The position numbers and the translations under genes were made by a program. The notes below the pieces were generated by a model. That model ran no database searches. It had not been told where the DNA came from and saw only the letters and a program-made list of their open reading frames with translations. 64,000 bases of DNA, from the NCBI GenBank assembly GCA_973895155.1, contig OZ316894.1, positions 2,914,001 through 2,978,000 of the forward strand, written 5' to 3'. Below, piece after piece: positions 23,434-36,599 of this stretch. The first letter of the stretch is position 1. Each line of letters opens with the position of its first letter. The DNA is from Marsupella aquatica (lineage: Eukaryota > Marchantiophyta).

Positions 23434-24376
23434 CGCTGGAATGCCAAATGTAGTGTGGAGTCGCCTTCCCACAAGAAATAAACGTCGAATGCTCAGATGT
23501 GGGGTGTGAAAATAAGGCCAAAAATAAAAGTTGGTGAATTTTGAAACTGATCACTTCTATGTGTAGCCCACAAGATAACGCTCCGAATTCTGAAAACGGT
23601 TTATCAAATGGACTCTCGAGTGCCAAGAATTTTTACTCCGACCGGAGGGGGGTAAAAGATGAAATAATTACCCCTCGAGGGAATCTCTTATGCCAAAGAT
23701 TCCACTAGTGTACTTTTTCAGAATTGAACGCACCAATACTTGCCTAGCTTCCCCAAGTACGCCTCTCCAAAAGTTGAAGTTGATCCGATTTTATTTGCCG
23801 CTCGGAATCTTTGACCTTCGGTAAAAATTTAAGCCTCTGGAAAAGAATCTTTTCGGGAAATTCCGTCCGCCCTTGTATAGCCCCTGTGGGGGACTTCATA
23901 GGGGGCACTTCCCCCTGCCCAAGCCCTGTCGAGCCCTGTCGAGCCCTAAAAGGCCTCCTCGAAGTTTTCGACCTCCTCGCGCGTCCGCGGAAGTCGCGAC
24001 TACTCGCGGCAGAAAGTACCCCTCGGCGGATTCACTCAAATTCCCGTCTCAGTTTTGATGAAATCCAATTCTGATTTCAGATTCAGAAACTAGACTTCGA
24101 GGGCATCAAGATTGATATAAAGAACTTGCAAAATGGTGGAGTAATGAGGGAGAAAAAATTCGGTGAAAGTGAAATTGTTTCCGTTTCTGACCTCAGGCCT
24201 TCATTGCTTCACGGAAATGAGCCCCTGGTTGTGTGCTCCACACTTGTGAGAAGATTGAGTCCGATCTTCTTTCAATAGCTCCGCTTTGAAGAGGAAATCA
24301 TCCGCTGTTCGCTTTGCTTGAAGCAAGTTCTGTGGAGTTCCTAATCGACTGAAAAAATCTGAGCTCTGATACCAAT
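23434..24376 (-). other. Untranslated leader of the Copia element
   Basis: About 940 bp lie between the 5' LTR and the gag start codon. There is no recognisable domain. A short direct repeat (TGTCGAGCCCT) occurs near 23926-23946. The leader is long for a plant Copia element and may hold packaging signals. Confidence 0.6.
24363..24374 (-). other. Primer-binding site (initiator tRNA-Met type)
   Basis: On the - strand TGGTATCAGAGC follows the 5' LTR with a two-base spacer. This is the standard plant retrotransposon primer-binding site, complementary to the 3' end of initiator tRNA-Met. It fixes the right LTR as the 5' LTR. Confidence 0.95.
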
Positions 24377-24699
24377 TGTGGGGAGAAATCAGATCAGGAA
24401 AAACACTCCAAACATACACGTGCTCAATAGTTACGTGGTTCGCCTCAAGGTTGGCTACGTCCACGGGAAGACCAAACTTTATTAACGGTTATGTGTCTAC
24501 TCAAGCATCACCATAGCTCTAATCTCTTCAAGCTCTCATCTCTTGCTATATCATTGTGTTCTCTCTTGAGAACTCTCTTGTATGTTCTCACACCACATAG
24601 AAGTTGAAGAGATAAGGACCAACTCTTCAACTAGGGTTTACTCTAACCCTAGTTAACATACTAACCATAGTTCAACCCAAGACTGAGTTAACCTCTACA
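24377..24699 (-). repeat. 5' LTR of the Copia element
   Basis: A 323-bp copy matching 18891-19213, with about seven substitutions seen by eye, mostly transitions (A/G, C/T). As the 5' LTR it would carry the promoter for leftward transcription. Confidence 0.96.
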
Positions 24700-24704
24700 T
24701 TGTA

Positions 24705-25997
24705 GAGAAATGTACAAAACCAGCAAGAGTGGACTAAATCAAGAAGGTCTGCCCAAAAATCTACAAGATGGTGAGGGATAATCGATAATAGACTGAGAAC
24801 TAAGCCTCCTTCAAGGTACATCTCAAAAACACAGTCGGAAAATTATTATCGATCGAATCCAATACATAGATTGGCTGCATATATGTAATCAGACATTGCA
24901 AAAGCAACGACGCACCTAGCTCAATCCAAGACTTAAAGAGCCCATATGGAAATGAATGCATTACCTCGTAAAAGCAGCTTGCCAACTTTGGAGCGGAACC
25001 GTTCTCTAAAAAAGCTAGAAGGCAGCCAGATGAATGAAGTAGCCCAAGAAATGAATAAGCACAATAGTCACACAATAAAGATACCTGAAAGGAACGCAAA
25101 CTATTGATGTTTAGCAATCACAAAAAACAATACAATGTCACAAAACCCTGCTAATTGAAGAAAAAAGCTAGTATGTGCCTTGCTTTGCACCTTGGTAGCA
25201 ATGTAGCACACTACCAGATGACAGATTGACACTACACAATCTCACGGCTGGCAAGAACTTGGGGACACATTGTTGGAGGTAGGTGTAACTTGGAAGGCTG
25301 CAAACTAAAGAAGTCAACATATTTGTGGAGTTGATTGACATGTATAATGCTACCTAGTTGGTAGTCAGCATAGACAAGATAGGAGCTATTTAGCTCACCT
25401 CATAAACTTCATCGGATAATCTTCACTGGAATGCTTCTGCCTTCTGATCAGGAGAGCAAGTCACACTGACATAAACCTTACTCCAAGCTCACACAAGACG
25501 CAACAGACAGCACGTTCACACTCGGACGATGTGCTGACAAAATGTTCTTTGATAGCTGGCCCTAAACACTTCAACTCACAAGAATGCTAGAGCAATGTGA
25601 GGCAACAAACAATCGAGCCTAAAAAAATCCCTCATTAAAGTCCCTCCAAAAGCTTCAACAAATGGAAGGGCAAGTGTCTGTCCAGCAAAAATGAGAAGTT
25701 TAACATTGATGCTCCTCAAAGTTTTTCTAGACCACATACCTTTGCAAGAATGTCGCACTCTAAATCTTGACCCTAAACACTGATATTCAAAGCTCAAAAC
25801 ATAACCGACTGCAAATTGACGTCTGACAACAATACCTCGAGGGGCCTCTACTTGCGCACGGCTGACAAAAGCTTCACAAGGGAATGCTCTTGGCCAATAG
25901 CCGTAAATAACCCTATTGGGTCGGCATAATTCTTGTCAGGAAGAAATGTTATTGGTGTGTAACCCCTTCTACTAGGTGTTACCATTTCCATAATCGT
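24705..25997 (-). other. Uncharacterised DNA right of the Copia element
   Basis: No gene recognised. Open blocks on the - strand at 25117-24800 and 25797-25576 have fairly protein-like composition but no known motif. Together with 18817-18566 on the other side of the Copia insertion they may be pieces of one decayed unit. Confidence 0.3.
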
Positions 25998-26002
25998 GTG
26001 CC

Positions 26003-26347
26003 TATTGAGCGTTGATGACATTCACAATGACAAGTTCATTACCATCCAACGATCAAGTAGTTGACATAGAGAGATACGTGGTTTACCTCCACATGAGGCT
26101 ACGTGCACGGGAACATACAAGAGCTTTACTGCACACTAGGCCGACCGACCATACCAAGCATCTACAACACAAACTCTCTTTATCTCTCAATTGGCTCTGT
26201 AACAATGAGCCTGAGTTCCCTCTATCCAAGCAAACACCGCTTGGGTATAGTGTGTGCACAACATCACTAACTTAACCTAGTATGTGACTAGGGTTAGCCC
26301 TAATTGCGATACAATCATAGCTCTAGACCTAAGAGTAAATCCTAATA
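26003..26347. mobile_element. Solo LTR, 345 bp, TSD GTGCC
   Basis: Homologous along its length to the solo LTR at 14147-14490: shared ACACAGAGAGATACG-like, ACATGAGGCTACG, AGAGCTTTACTGCAC and GTAACAATGAGCC blocks. It is flanked by GTGCC on both sides (25998-26002, 26348-26352). The canonical TG...CA ends have decayed to TA...TA, both C-to-T type changes. It is therefore older than the 14-kb copy by appearance. Confidence 0.88.
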
Positions 26348-26496
26348 GTGCCCAAAAAGTCTCACCGGGTAATCTTTTTTCCGGACAGGTATGATTATGA
26401 GTGTTTGGGCTGGGGTTCTAGTCTAAAAAATGTTCCCACAAAACTTGGAAATACTTCCACATTTCTTCACTTTCTGGTCACAGTTTAGAGACTAGT

Positions 26497-26602
26497 AACC
26501 CAGACCAAAGAGTCATTACCCTATACTTTAGCTTTCAAGGCAAAAAGAAACCCAGACCAAACACTCATTACCTTATACTTTAGCTTTCAAGGCAAAAAGA
26601 AG
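26497..26602 (+). repeat. 52-bp tandem duplication
   Basis: Two copies starting CCCAGACCAAA at 26499 and 26551. Each runs through ATTACC, TATACTTTAGCTTTCAAGG and CAAAAAGAA. Confidence 0.8.
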
Positions 26603-26639
26603 AAGAAGCTGGTGATGGATTTAGTGATACAGCTTTTGA

Positions 26640-26885
26640 TTACTTTGCCACTAAAGATGTTATAATTTGCCACTATTTTTTTGTATTTATGAAAATGTCA
26701 CTATTTTGTATATGGATAACAAATTTACCAAGGTAACTAGGGGAACTATATACAAAAATAGATTTACCAAGGTAACTAAGGGAACTATATACAAAAACCT
26801 TGACATTTTTGTAAATACAAAAAAAAATGGCAGTACTCTAAATTCAAACATCAATGTAGTTACAAGCTCTTTTAGTGATAATGAG
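26640..26885. mobile_element. MITE of the CTTTGCCACTAAAGAT family (copy 1)
   Basis: The left end, ACTTTGCCACTAAAGATGTT, is followed by TTTGTATTTATGAAAATGTCAC, whose reverse complement appears at the right as GACATTTTTGTAAATAC. The right end (TTTTAGTGATAATGAG) is a decayed inverted copy of the left end. The core has a 40-bp tandem duplication (TTTACCAAGGTAACTA twice). A second family member lies at 62922-63102. No coding capacity, as expected for a MITE. Confidence 0.7.
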
Positions 26886-27152
26886 ATTAGAGGACAACCA
26901 GTGAGGGATAGGTGGGGCTGAGGGTTTAGCTTGAGGCATGTTCTTGATGGGGCTGAGCCGCTGAGGTTTAGCGTACACTACAGCAGAAGCAAGAGAATCA
27001 GAGAGGTTTAGCGTCAACATCCACACTACAGTTGTAAGAACGAGAGAATCAGCCGAGCTTTGCTTTCGCCCAAGAAGAGCGACGCAACGCAGAGCAGCGG
27101 TTGCGGTTGCGACTCTGTTTCTTAATTTCGTTGCACCTGTTTTGCGTGGGAG

Positions 27153-30509
<3,357 letters not shown>

Positions 30510-31880
30510 GCAGACATGTCTCAGTGTATTTTTTGGCTAACAGTGTCTCGCCGTATCATGTTAAGCATTTTTCTACGTATTCTGTTCAGACGAGGTTGGC
30601 AATTCCCGACTTCATCTAGCGACTGTCTAGGGTTGGAGAGGATCACAGAAAACATTGCTGATCTGTGAAGTTTGTTGAGTAAACTTCAGCGTCAGCTGAA
30701 GATCACAATGCTTGGCTCCCCTTTAGAATAAAGTCCCTTGAATGATTTTGCGACAAGTCGTGGACTTCTAAGTTTGTATAGTTACCTCATACATAATCTC
30801 AATATTCAACTGAAGCTGGGATGTAGGCTTGGATGCTTTCTTCAATCTAAATTTACAACTGCATTTCCGTGGCCCAGACTCACCTCATTTCTTCTGAGAG
30901 AAAAGCCCTCACTGCGTTACTGTTGGCTCAAAAACCCTCGGAAAGAATTTTCCTGCAAGGTTGATTGAACGAGATTTGAGTCTATTCATACTTCAGTGAT
31001 ATGCACATTTCAACAGGAAAGCCAAATGCCCGTGACACACCGAACTAGCACGTCAGCCTATAAGGAAGCAGAGTAACGATTCTTGGCTGCAGACTACCCA
31101 GTTTAGCTAGAAGGCCCCTCACATCTACTGGTGAGCCATTATTTGAGAAACCGACCTGCAAAATCTGAGATTTTAGTATCCTCTCCAGTCATCTGTACAT
31201 ATTGCTCATGAGATTGGAGCCAAACAATTCGTCAGTCACAGAAACTAGTTGTGCGGCAAACCTACCGCTGATCAAAGAAGCATGTTAGTGATGAAGGCTG
31301 CGAGACTAATCTTACCACATGCCAGAAACAACAGATGAAGTAAACCATGGAGATTCTGCGGTCCTGTAGGATAGGCAACTTGGAATTGCTAGAAAACCAT
31401 CTTTATGTGGATCCAAACCTGGTTGGTACGTAGGATTTGCTAGCAAAATCTTGGTTTCTGTCCCAACCTTCTACAGTCTTTCATGCGTCTGTTCTAGTGT
31501 GAGTAGACGCATGATACTGGACACAAGTTGGGGAAACTTTGGACGAGAATTGGGTTGGATTGTATTTATTTGGATGCTTGAGAAAACTATTTGGGTAGAG
31601 GACAATGGCTTCAGTGCCTCAAATCATGATTGGTTGTTCAAGGGTTTTTATAAATCATAATTTGGACAACTTTTGAGGAAAGCAAACAGGAATTTAGTGG
31701 CTCGAGTGTGTCTGGGCCCACTATGTCTATGCAAAACAGCATGGGCTTGAGCTAGAAGTTCTTTGTATAGTCTAGAATTTTCAAACCAACCACCTGGTTC
31801 ATGGGAGTGAAGATCCCTTCACAAAACCTTGGGGGCACTTCTGATTTCTTATTAATTTAAGCAAATTGAAGCGCCACTTC
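30510..31880. other. RPI 3' flank and intergenic DNA
   Basis: Probably the RPI 3' UTR, then anonymous DNA. Short open frames have no family resemblance. No strong repeat was seen. Confidence 0.45.
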
Positions 31881-31881
31881 C

Positions 31882-32113
31882 TGGTCTAAAGATAGACTCC
31901 AGACCAAGATCAAGGTTCAAAGGAAATGTTTGAACCAAGTGGTCTAAAGATAGACTCCAGACCAAGATCAAGGTTCAAAGGAAACGTTTGGACGAAGTGG
32001 TCTAAAGGTAGACTCCTGACCAAGATCAAGGTTCAAAGGAAATGTTTGGACCACGTGGTCTAAAGATAGACTCCAGACCAAGATCAAGGTCCAAAGGAAA
32101 TGTTAGGACCACA
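31882..32113 (+). repeat. 58-bp tandem array, four copies
   Basis: Units begin TGGTCTAAAGATAGACTCC at 31882, 31940, 31998 and 32056, exactly 58 bp apart. Each contains GACCAAGATCAAGG. Copies are highly similar, so the array is young. It is non-coding as far as visible. Confidence 0.92.
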
Positions 32114-32797
32114 TCTAGAGGTGGCCTAACATGTAGACAAAGCACTCCATATCAGCATTTTCTTGGGCCCATTGCTTGCCACATAGGATCCATAGACACT
32201 ATACCTGGCCCCCAGAGTTCTTGTAAAGCCAACTGCAACAGGAGTTTTCCATAGAAGAGAAGGGCAGTTTTCCATAAAAGAGAAGGGTGAGATGGCCCTG
32301 AGATGGAAGACTGATAACTTCTTAGAGCCAAAAATGGCATTACTAGAAAACGAGAGGTTCAACATGTTAAGGCTATGAATGAGATTGTGAGATGGATGGC
32401 CGTGCACTATTTCATGGTGACTCAGCTATTTGCACTTCAGAGAGACAAGTAACAGTCTCACAATCTGTTTCAAGTATAGGTTGCCACTGGTCAACTTGTT
32501 CTCACATTCTGGACACAGGGTGATACACGAGATCGCGAGTAAAAAATCAGATGCTACCCCTAAGTCTTGTAAAGCCAGGTAGTATGGAATATTGGAAAGC
32601 AGATCAGGGACAAGGAGTGATGAGGGTTACTCAACTAAGTTTACCCCTCAGTCCTTTGCTTGTTGTATTTCTATGGATGCATGGTTATGAGCCATCCCCT
32701 CCCTGCCAGCCTGGGCCACGGATTATGACTTTTGGCCCCCCCCGGCTAGCCAACCTAAAAGGTAGTCCAATTTCAGGCACAACTTTACATGAACAAT

Positions 32798-33035
32798 GAG
32801 ATATGCTTGATGGGCCCCCAGGTGAACCTTTCTTACCTGATGGGCCCCTAGGTAACTTTTTTTACCAAGTAAGACCTCTCTTAATGACCAGTAGGCACCA
32901 CACAAGGACAGGTGTAGGCACCACACAAGAACAGGTGTACTGGTCATTAAGAGGGGTCCTACTTGGTAAAAAAAGTTACCTAGGGGCCCATCAGGTAAGA
33001 AAGGTTCACCAGGGGGCCCATCAAACATATATCTC
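32798..33035. mobile_element. Snap-back MITE with about 95-bp inverted arms
   Basis: The left arm starts GAGATATGCTTGATGGGCC. It is followed by GGTGAACCTTTCTTACCTG, GGGCCCCTAGGTAAC, a T run, and TTAATGACCAGTA. The right arm is its near-perfect reverse complement, ending GGCCCATCAAACATATATCTC. The loop (about 32893-32938) is a 22-bp direct repeat, GGCACCACACAAGRACAGGTG. The high arm identity means a very stable hairpin. No clear target-site duplication was found at these borders. Confidence 0.85.
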
Positions 33036-33239
33036 CAAGAACAATAGAGAAAAACTACAGTTGGGGTTTTCCAAGGCCATGGCTCTAATCCATCAGGCTC
33101 TCTGTCCTCAATGGTTACATCCCATAACCCCCTTGAGACAATGGGTTAAGCCTGGCGATTATTGCACATAAAGTAGAAGCCTATGGTGCATGTAGCAAGT
33201 GCCCATAGGGTGAATGAATTTTACACACCACTAGAAACA

Positions 33240-34700
33240 CTATTGTTAGTTTATATCATGGAGTGTTGTTCCTTATACATATCCAGGCTCTCACTTTTTA
33301 ATGTGCAATTACCACGACCCATGGGTTACACTATGAGTTATCTCAACCACTAACCGTTGACACACTTCACCTTCATCTGTTACATGTGATGGTTGTTCCT
33401 CATACACGAGCCTGAATATATACAGATTCTTTGAATGTTAACAGGAATGACAACTCAACGTTCGTTCCATCTGCAAATTTTGGTGGGGCCCTAGAGTCAC
33501 ATTCTAGAGGCTTCACTCTACAAGCCTAGGCCCCAACTTTCTCACACACGAGCCTGAATATATCGCATTCTTTGAATGTTAACAGGAATGACAACTCATC
33601 CTTTGTTCCATCTGCAAATTTTGGTGGGGCCCTAGAGTCAAGGTCTAGAGTCTTCACTCTACAAGCCTGGCCCCAACTCTAGCTTCTGTTCGCGGTTTAT
33701 AGGTAAGATATTCAGGCTCTCGCTTTTTGATATGCAATTACCACAACCCATGGGTTATCCTATGAGTTATCTCAACCACTAACCATTGATGCAAGTCACC
33801 TTCATCTTGTTCCATGTGATGTTTGTTCCTCACACACGAGCCTGAATATAGCATGTTCATCTTGGAACATGTCTTTTTTTGTCTTGTAGTGATATAATTT
33901 TATGATAAAAGAAGTAGGTAACTAGGTACATATAAAGTATATGCCAAGAAATTAATCTCTCTTAATTAAGAGTGAGTGCTATAACACACAAAAACATAAA
34001 TACACATGCAAAAAAAACATATTATGACCAAGAAAGTACAAAGTTACTAAAGAGTTGTGCACATACAGTACAGATTTTCACTTCCTTCTAAGTAATGACA
34101 GCCAACTCACTTAAAACCATAAATTTTGTTAAGGAGATCACTAGGGGAACTTAGTACACTAGATGTGTACATTGTTCAAACTCATTTATCTCACTTTCAT
34201 TAGAGAAAAGAGAATTCACTAAGGAGTGAATGAAAGATTAAACATTTAAGAGGGGAGCCAAATACTTTCAAAATACTATAAGTTCACTAAAATTAAAAGG
34301 GGTACAAAAGTTAATTCAAAATCAAATTAATACAAATGATTCACTTTCTTAAGGCACATTAAAATCAAAATACTTAACACAAAATCTGAATAAGACAAAA
34401 TGTGAAAGTTGGATTCACCATTATAGCAGCTTGAATCTAATATATGCCCATTCTTTGAATGTTAATAGGAATGATGACTCAACGTTAGTTCCAGCTGCAA
34501 ATTTTGGTGGGGCCCTAGAGTCATGGTCTAGAGTCTTCACTCTACAAGCCACAAAGCCTGGCCCGAACTCAATCTAGCTTCTGTTAGTGAATTACAAGTA
34601 AGATATCCAAGCTCTCGCTTTTTGATATGCAATTACCATGACCCATGGGTTACCCTATGAGTTATCTCAACCACTCACCATCAACACAATTCACCCTCAG
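33240..34700. repeat. Dispersed repeat set in order A-B-B-A ... B-A
   Basis: Module A (CCAGGCTCTCACTTTTT, ATGCAATTACCA, CCCATGGGTTA, ATGAGTTATCTCAACCACT) occurs at about 33279-33420, 33710-33850 and 34605-34700. Module B (TTCTTTGAATGTTAACAGG, TGCAAATTTTGGTGGGGCC, CTTCACTCTACAAGCC) occurs at about 33425-33540, 33560-33690 and 34450-34575. An A/T-rich spacer (33860-34430) separates the last pair. Probably fragments of one LTR-type or non-autonomous element; the family is not identified. Confidence 0.7.
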
Positions 34701-34739
34701 CTGTTTCCTGTACTTTTTGATTTCTCTGAATGACTTCTC

Positions 34740-35518
34740 AGTGAAGCTGAAAAGGAACAATCTACTCTGAAGATCATGGGGAAGGATGAGCGATGCAAGC
34801 CGTGATGAAGGTTCCTAAGCTTGTAGCATCTGAACATGTTCATTATTTATTGCTTTGAATGACAGTTCTGAATGACTTCAAGCTGAAGCTGGTCAAAGGG
34901 AACGGGTGCGAATGCTCCTCAAATTCATCGTCTCAACGTGTTCATCGCTCTGAAGGACTTGCAGCTGAAGGGAACTTACGAAAGAGTGAAGACGGTGTCC
35001 TCGACATAAAGAGTGCAAAAGGAATGCAATCTGCTCTTCGAATGGAGAGTATGAGATCTTCTCTGATACAGCACCCTCGAAAGATGTTTCAATCTGGACA
35101 CTTGGGAAGCTGACTCAAAGCAATCTGCCCCGGAGGCAACTGATTCATGAGGACGCTTGAGACTACAGAGAACCGTCACGTTCAGGTCGCTCTCGTATCG
35201 GTGGGGGATCACGAGTCTATACGGAATATCATAAGGGGGGGAAATCGTGCAAGAACTTCAAAGAAGGTGGCCGTCTACAGTTGATGGAGGTAGGAATTGC
35301 CATTTGACGACACGCCGTCGCCGCTTCTAGTAAGCTATTACGCCACGAGGCTTCCGCAGATGCTAGTAACTTGCGGATCAAACGTTTGCTGCGCGCCTGG
35401 CGCACCTCCACAGGAAATCAGCAAGCCGGGTTCACACAGATTGAGACTGCTAGGATTTAGATCGGCCACCGCCTGCGCTCTTAACTAGTCTTTTCAGAGA
35501 TATATTCCCTCTTCTGTC
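34740..35518. other. Upstream region of the kelch-like gene with a diverged short repeat
   Basis: A short motif recurs in diverged form near 34733, 34866 and 34952 (CTGAATGACTTC or CTGAAGGACTTG, then a Gly/Lys-rich-looking AAGCTGAAG and GGGAAC). It reads like a decayed tandem array. The last 100 bp are likely the 5' UTR of the gene starting at 35519. No other gene is recognised. Confidence 0.45.
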
Positions 35519-36346
35519 ATGGATCCGCAAGGCAGCTCGCCAGGCACACATCAAAACGAGGACTTAGCAGATCCATTTCAAATCAATCGCTACCAATACT
35601 TGGCACATCGAAACGGCAAAACTTTCGGGACTGCCAATCCATCTATCATGGAAAAACCATTCTGGAAATACATGATTGCGAGAGGCGGTGACGGGTATTC
35701 TGTTCGACGACTGTTCCACAACGACAAGGATTTGTTGAATGACTTGGAGCCAGTATGGTGCTTCTCTCGCTTTGGTCGCACAGTCACGAAGCTGCCTGAC
35801 GGACGACATGTCCTCATAGGCGGTGAACACCAGGACTATTATGATCCAGACTTCTGCATTTACAACGACGTGGTAGTCATCTCCGAACCGCAACGCGTCA
35901 ATTCATTAACATTTTCCACACCTGAAGACGACATTTGGGACGACTACACTGATCTTTCTACGGCGTTTCCAAAACCTACCTCGCCAGAGAGCATCACTAT
36001 TTACGGATATCCTGTCGATGTCTTCCCACCTACAGACTTTCACACATCGACGTATTATCGTGATCCTGTACGCGGCAAGGAGTTTATCTTCATCATTGGA
36101 GGGTACGGTTACGCCGGGAGTGCTGCGCGTGACCGAACAGACGTTTACCAGCTCGATTTGAGCGATTTCACAATACAGCTCCAGGAGACGAGCGGTGCGA
36201 AGCCGGCTGGAGGGATTTATGAACACAACGCGGAGCTAATTGACGACGAAGATGGTGTCGAGGCTGCGATCGAGATCACGACTAGTGCTGGCCAAGCTTT
36301 CTCGCTGCTCATCAATAGATTGGAATGGGTTTCGCTTGGCTCATGA
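35519..36346 (+). CDS. Kelch-like beta-propeller protein of fungal/bacterial type
   Basis: A 275-residue intronless frame, ATG 35519, TGA 36344-36346. Conserved blocks: PFWKYMI (47-53), VWCFSRFGRT (79-88), a DGRHVLIGGEHQDYYDPDF stretch (94-112), IYNDVVVI (114-121), YGYPVDVFPPTDFHTST (162-178), FIIGGYGY (191-198) and a final YEHNAEL (234-240). The GG plus aromatic pattern (IGGEH, IIGGYG) marks kelch-type blades. From memory the block set WCFxRFG, IGGEHxDxYDPDF, GYPxxVFPPTDFH occurs in predicted proteins of fungi and of some bacteria; I do not know it from typical plant genes. Function unknown; no signal peptide or membrane segment is seen. It is intronless and lies between repeat blocks. Horizontal transfer is a reasonable hypothesis but needs a phylogeny; contamination of the assembly is less likely because plant-type DNA surrounds it. 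Confidence 0.72.
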   Translation: MDPQGSSPGTHQNEDLADPFQINRYQYLAHRNGKTFGTANPSIMEKPFWKYMIARGGDGYSVRRLFHNDKDLLNDLEPVWCFSRFGRTVTKLPDGRHVLIGGEHQDYYDPDFCIYNDVVVISEPQRVNSLTFSTPEDDIWDDYTDLSTAFPKPTSPESITIYGYPVDVFPPTDFHTSTYYRDPVRGKEFIFIIGGYGYAGSAARDRTDVYQLDLSDFTIQLQETSGAKPAGGIYEHNAELIDDEDGVEAAIEITTSAGQAFSLLINRLEWVSLGS

Positions 36347-36463
36347 ATCTCCAAGTTGGACATCATTTACGACCCTCAACTGAAAGTGGAAGTCTCCCGA
36401 TTACTTGGGCACGATTTCTCAATCGCTCTCGACACACGCTTTCGTGGGGTGGACATTCTGCTA

Positions 36464-36592
36464 GTGCAAATGTATAATTTTACTCTGCTTGTTTTGGACT
36501 TGGGCTGGATATTGTGCTAGGTGCAAATGTAAAATTTCATTCTGCTTGTTTGGGACTTGGGCTGGATATTGTGCTAGGTGCAAATGTAAAAT
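36464..36592 (+). repeat. 57-bp tandem repeat downstream of the kelch-like gene
   Basis: GTGCAAATGTAWAATTT occurs at 36464, 36521 and 36578, 57 bp apart. The units share CTGCTTGTTTKGGACTTGG and CTGGATATTGTGCTAG. Two full copies plus a partial third begin about 115 bp after the stop codon. Confidence 0.88.
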
Positions 36593-36599
36593 TTTATCG

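Larger units (their letters stand above)
18886..24704 (-). mobile_element. Complete Ty1/Copia LTR retrotransposon (with TSD TTGTA)
   Basis: The element runs 18891-24699 (5809 bp), coding on the - strand, flanked on both sides by the 5-bp duplication TTGTA (18886-18890, 24700-24704). Its parts are two 323-bp LTRs with TG...CA ends, a primer-binding site next to the right (5') LTR and a purine tract next to the left (3') LTR. One gag-pol frame has the order gag, protease, integrase, reverse transcriptase, RNase H, which defines Copia. By eye the LTRs differ at about seven positions, so the insertion is fairly recent. The gag-pol frame has four in-frame stops (22543, 22036, 21544, 20290), so this copy cannot make its own polyprotein. 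Confidence 0.96.
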
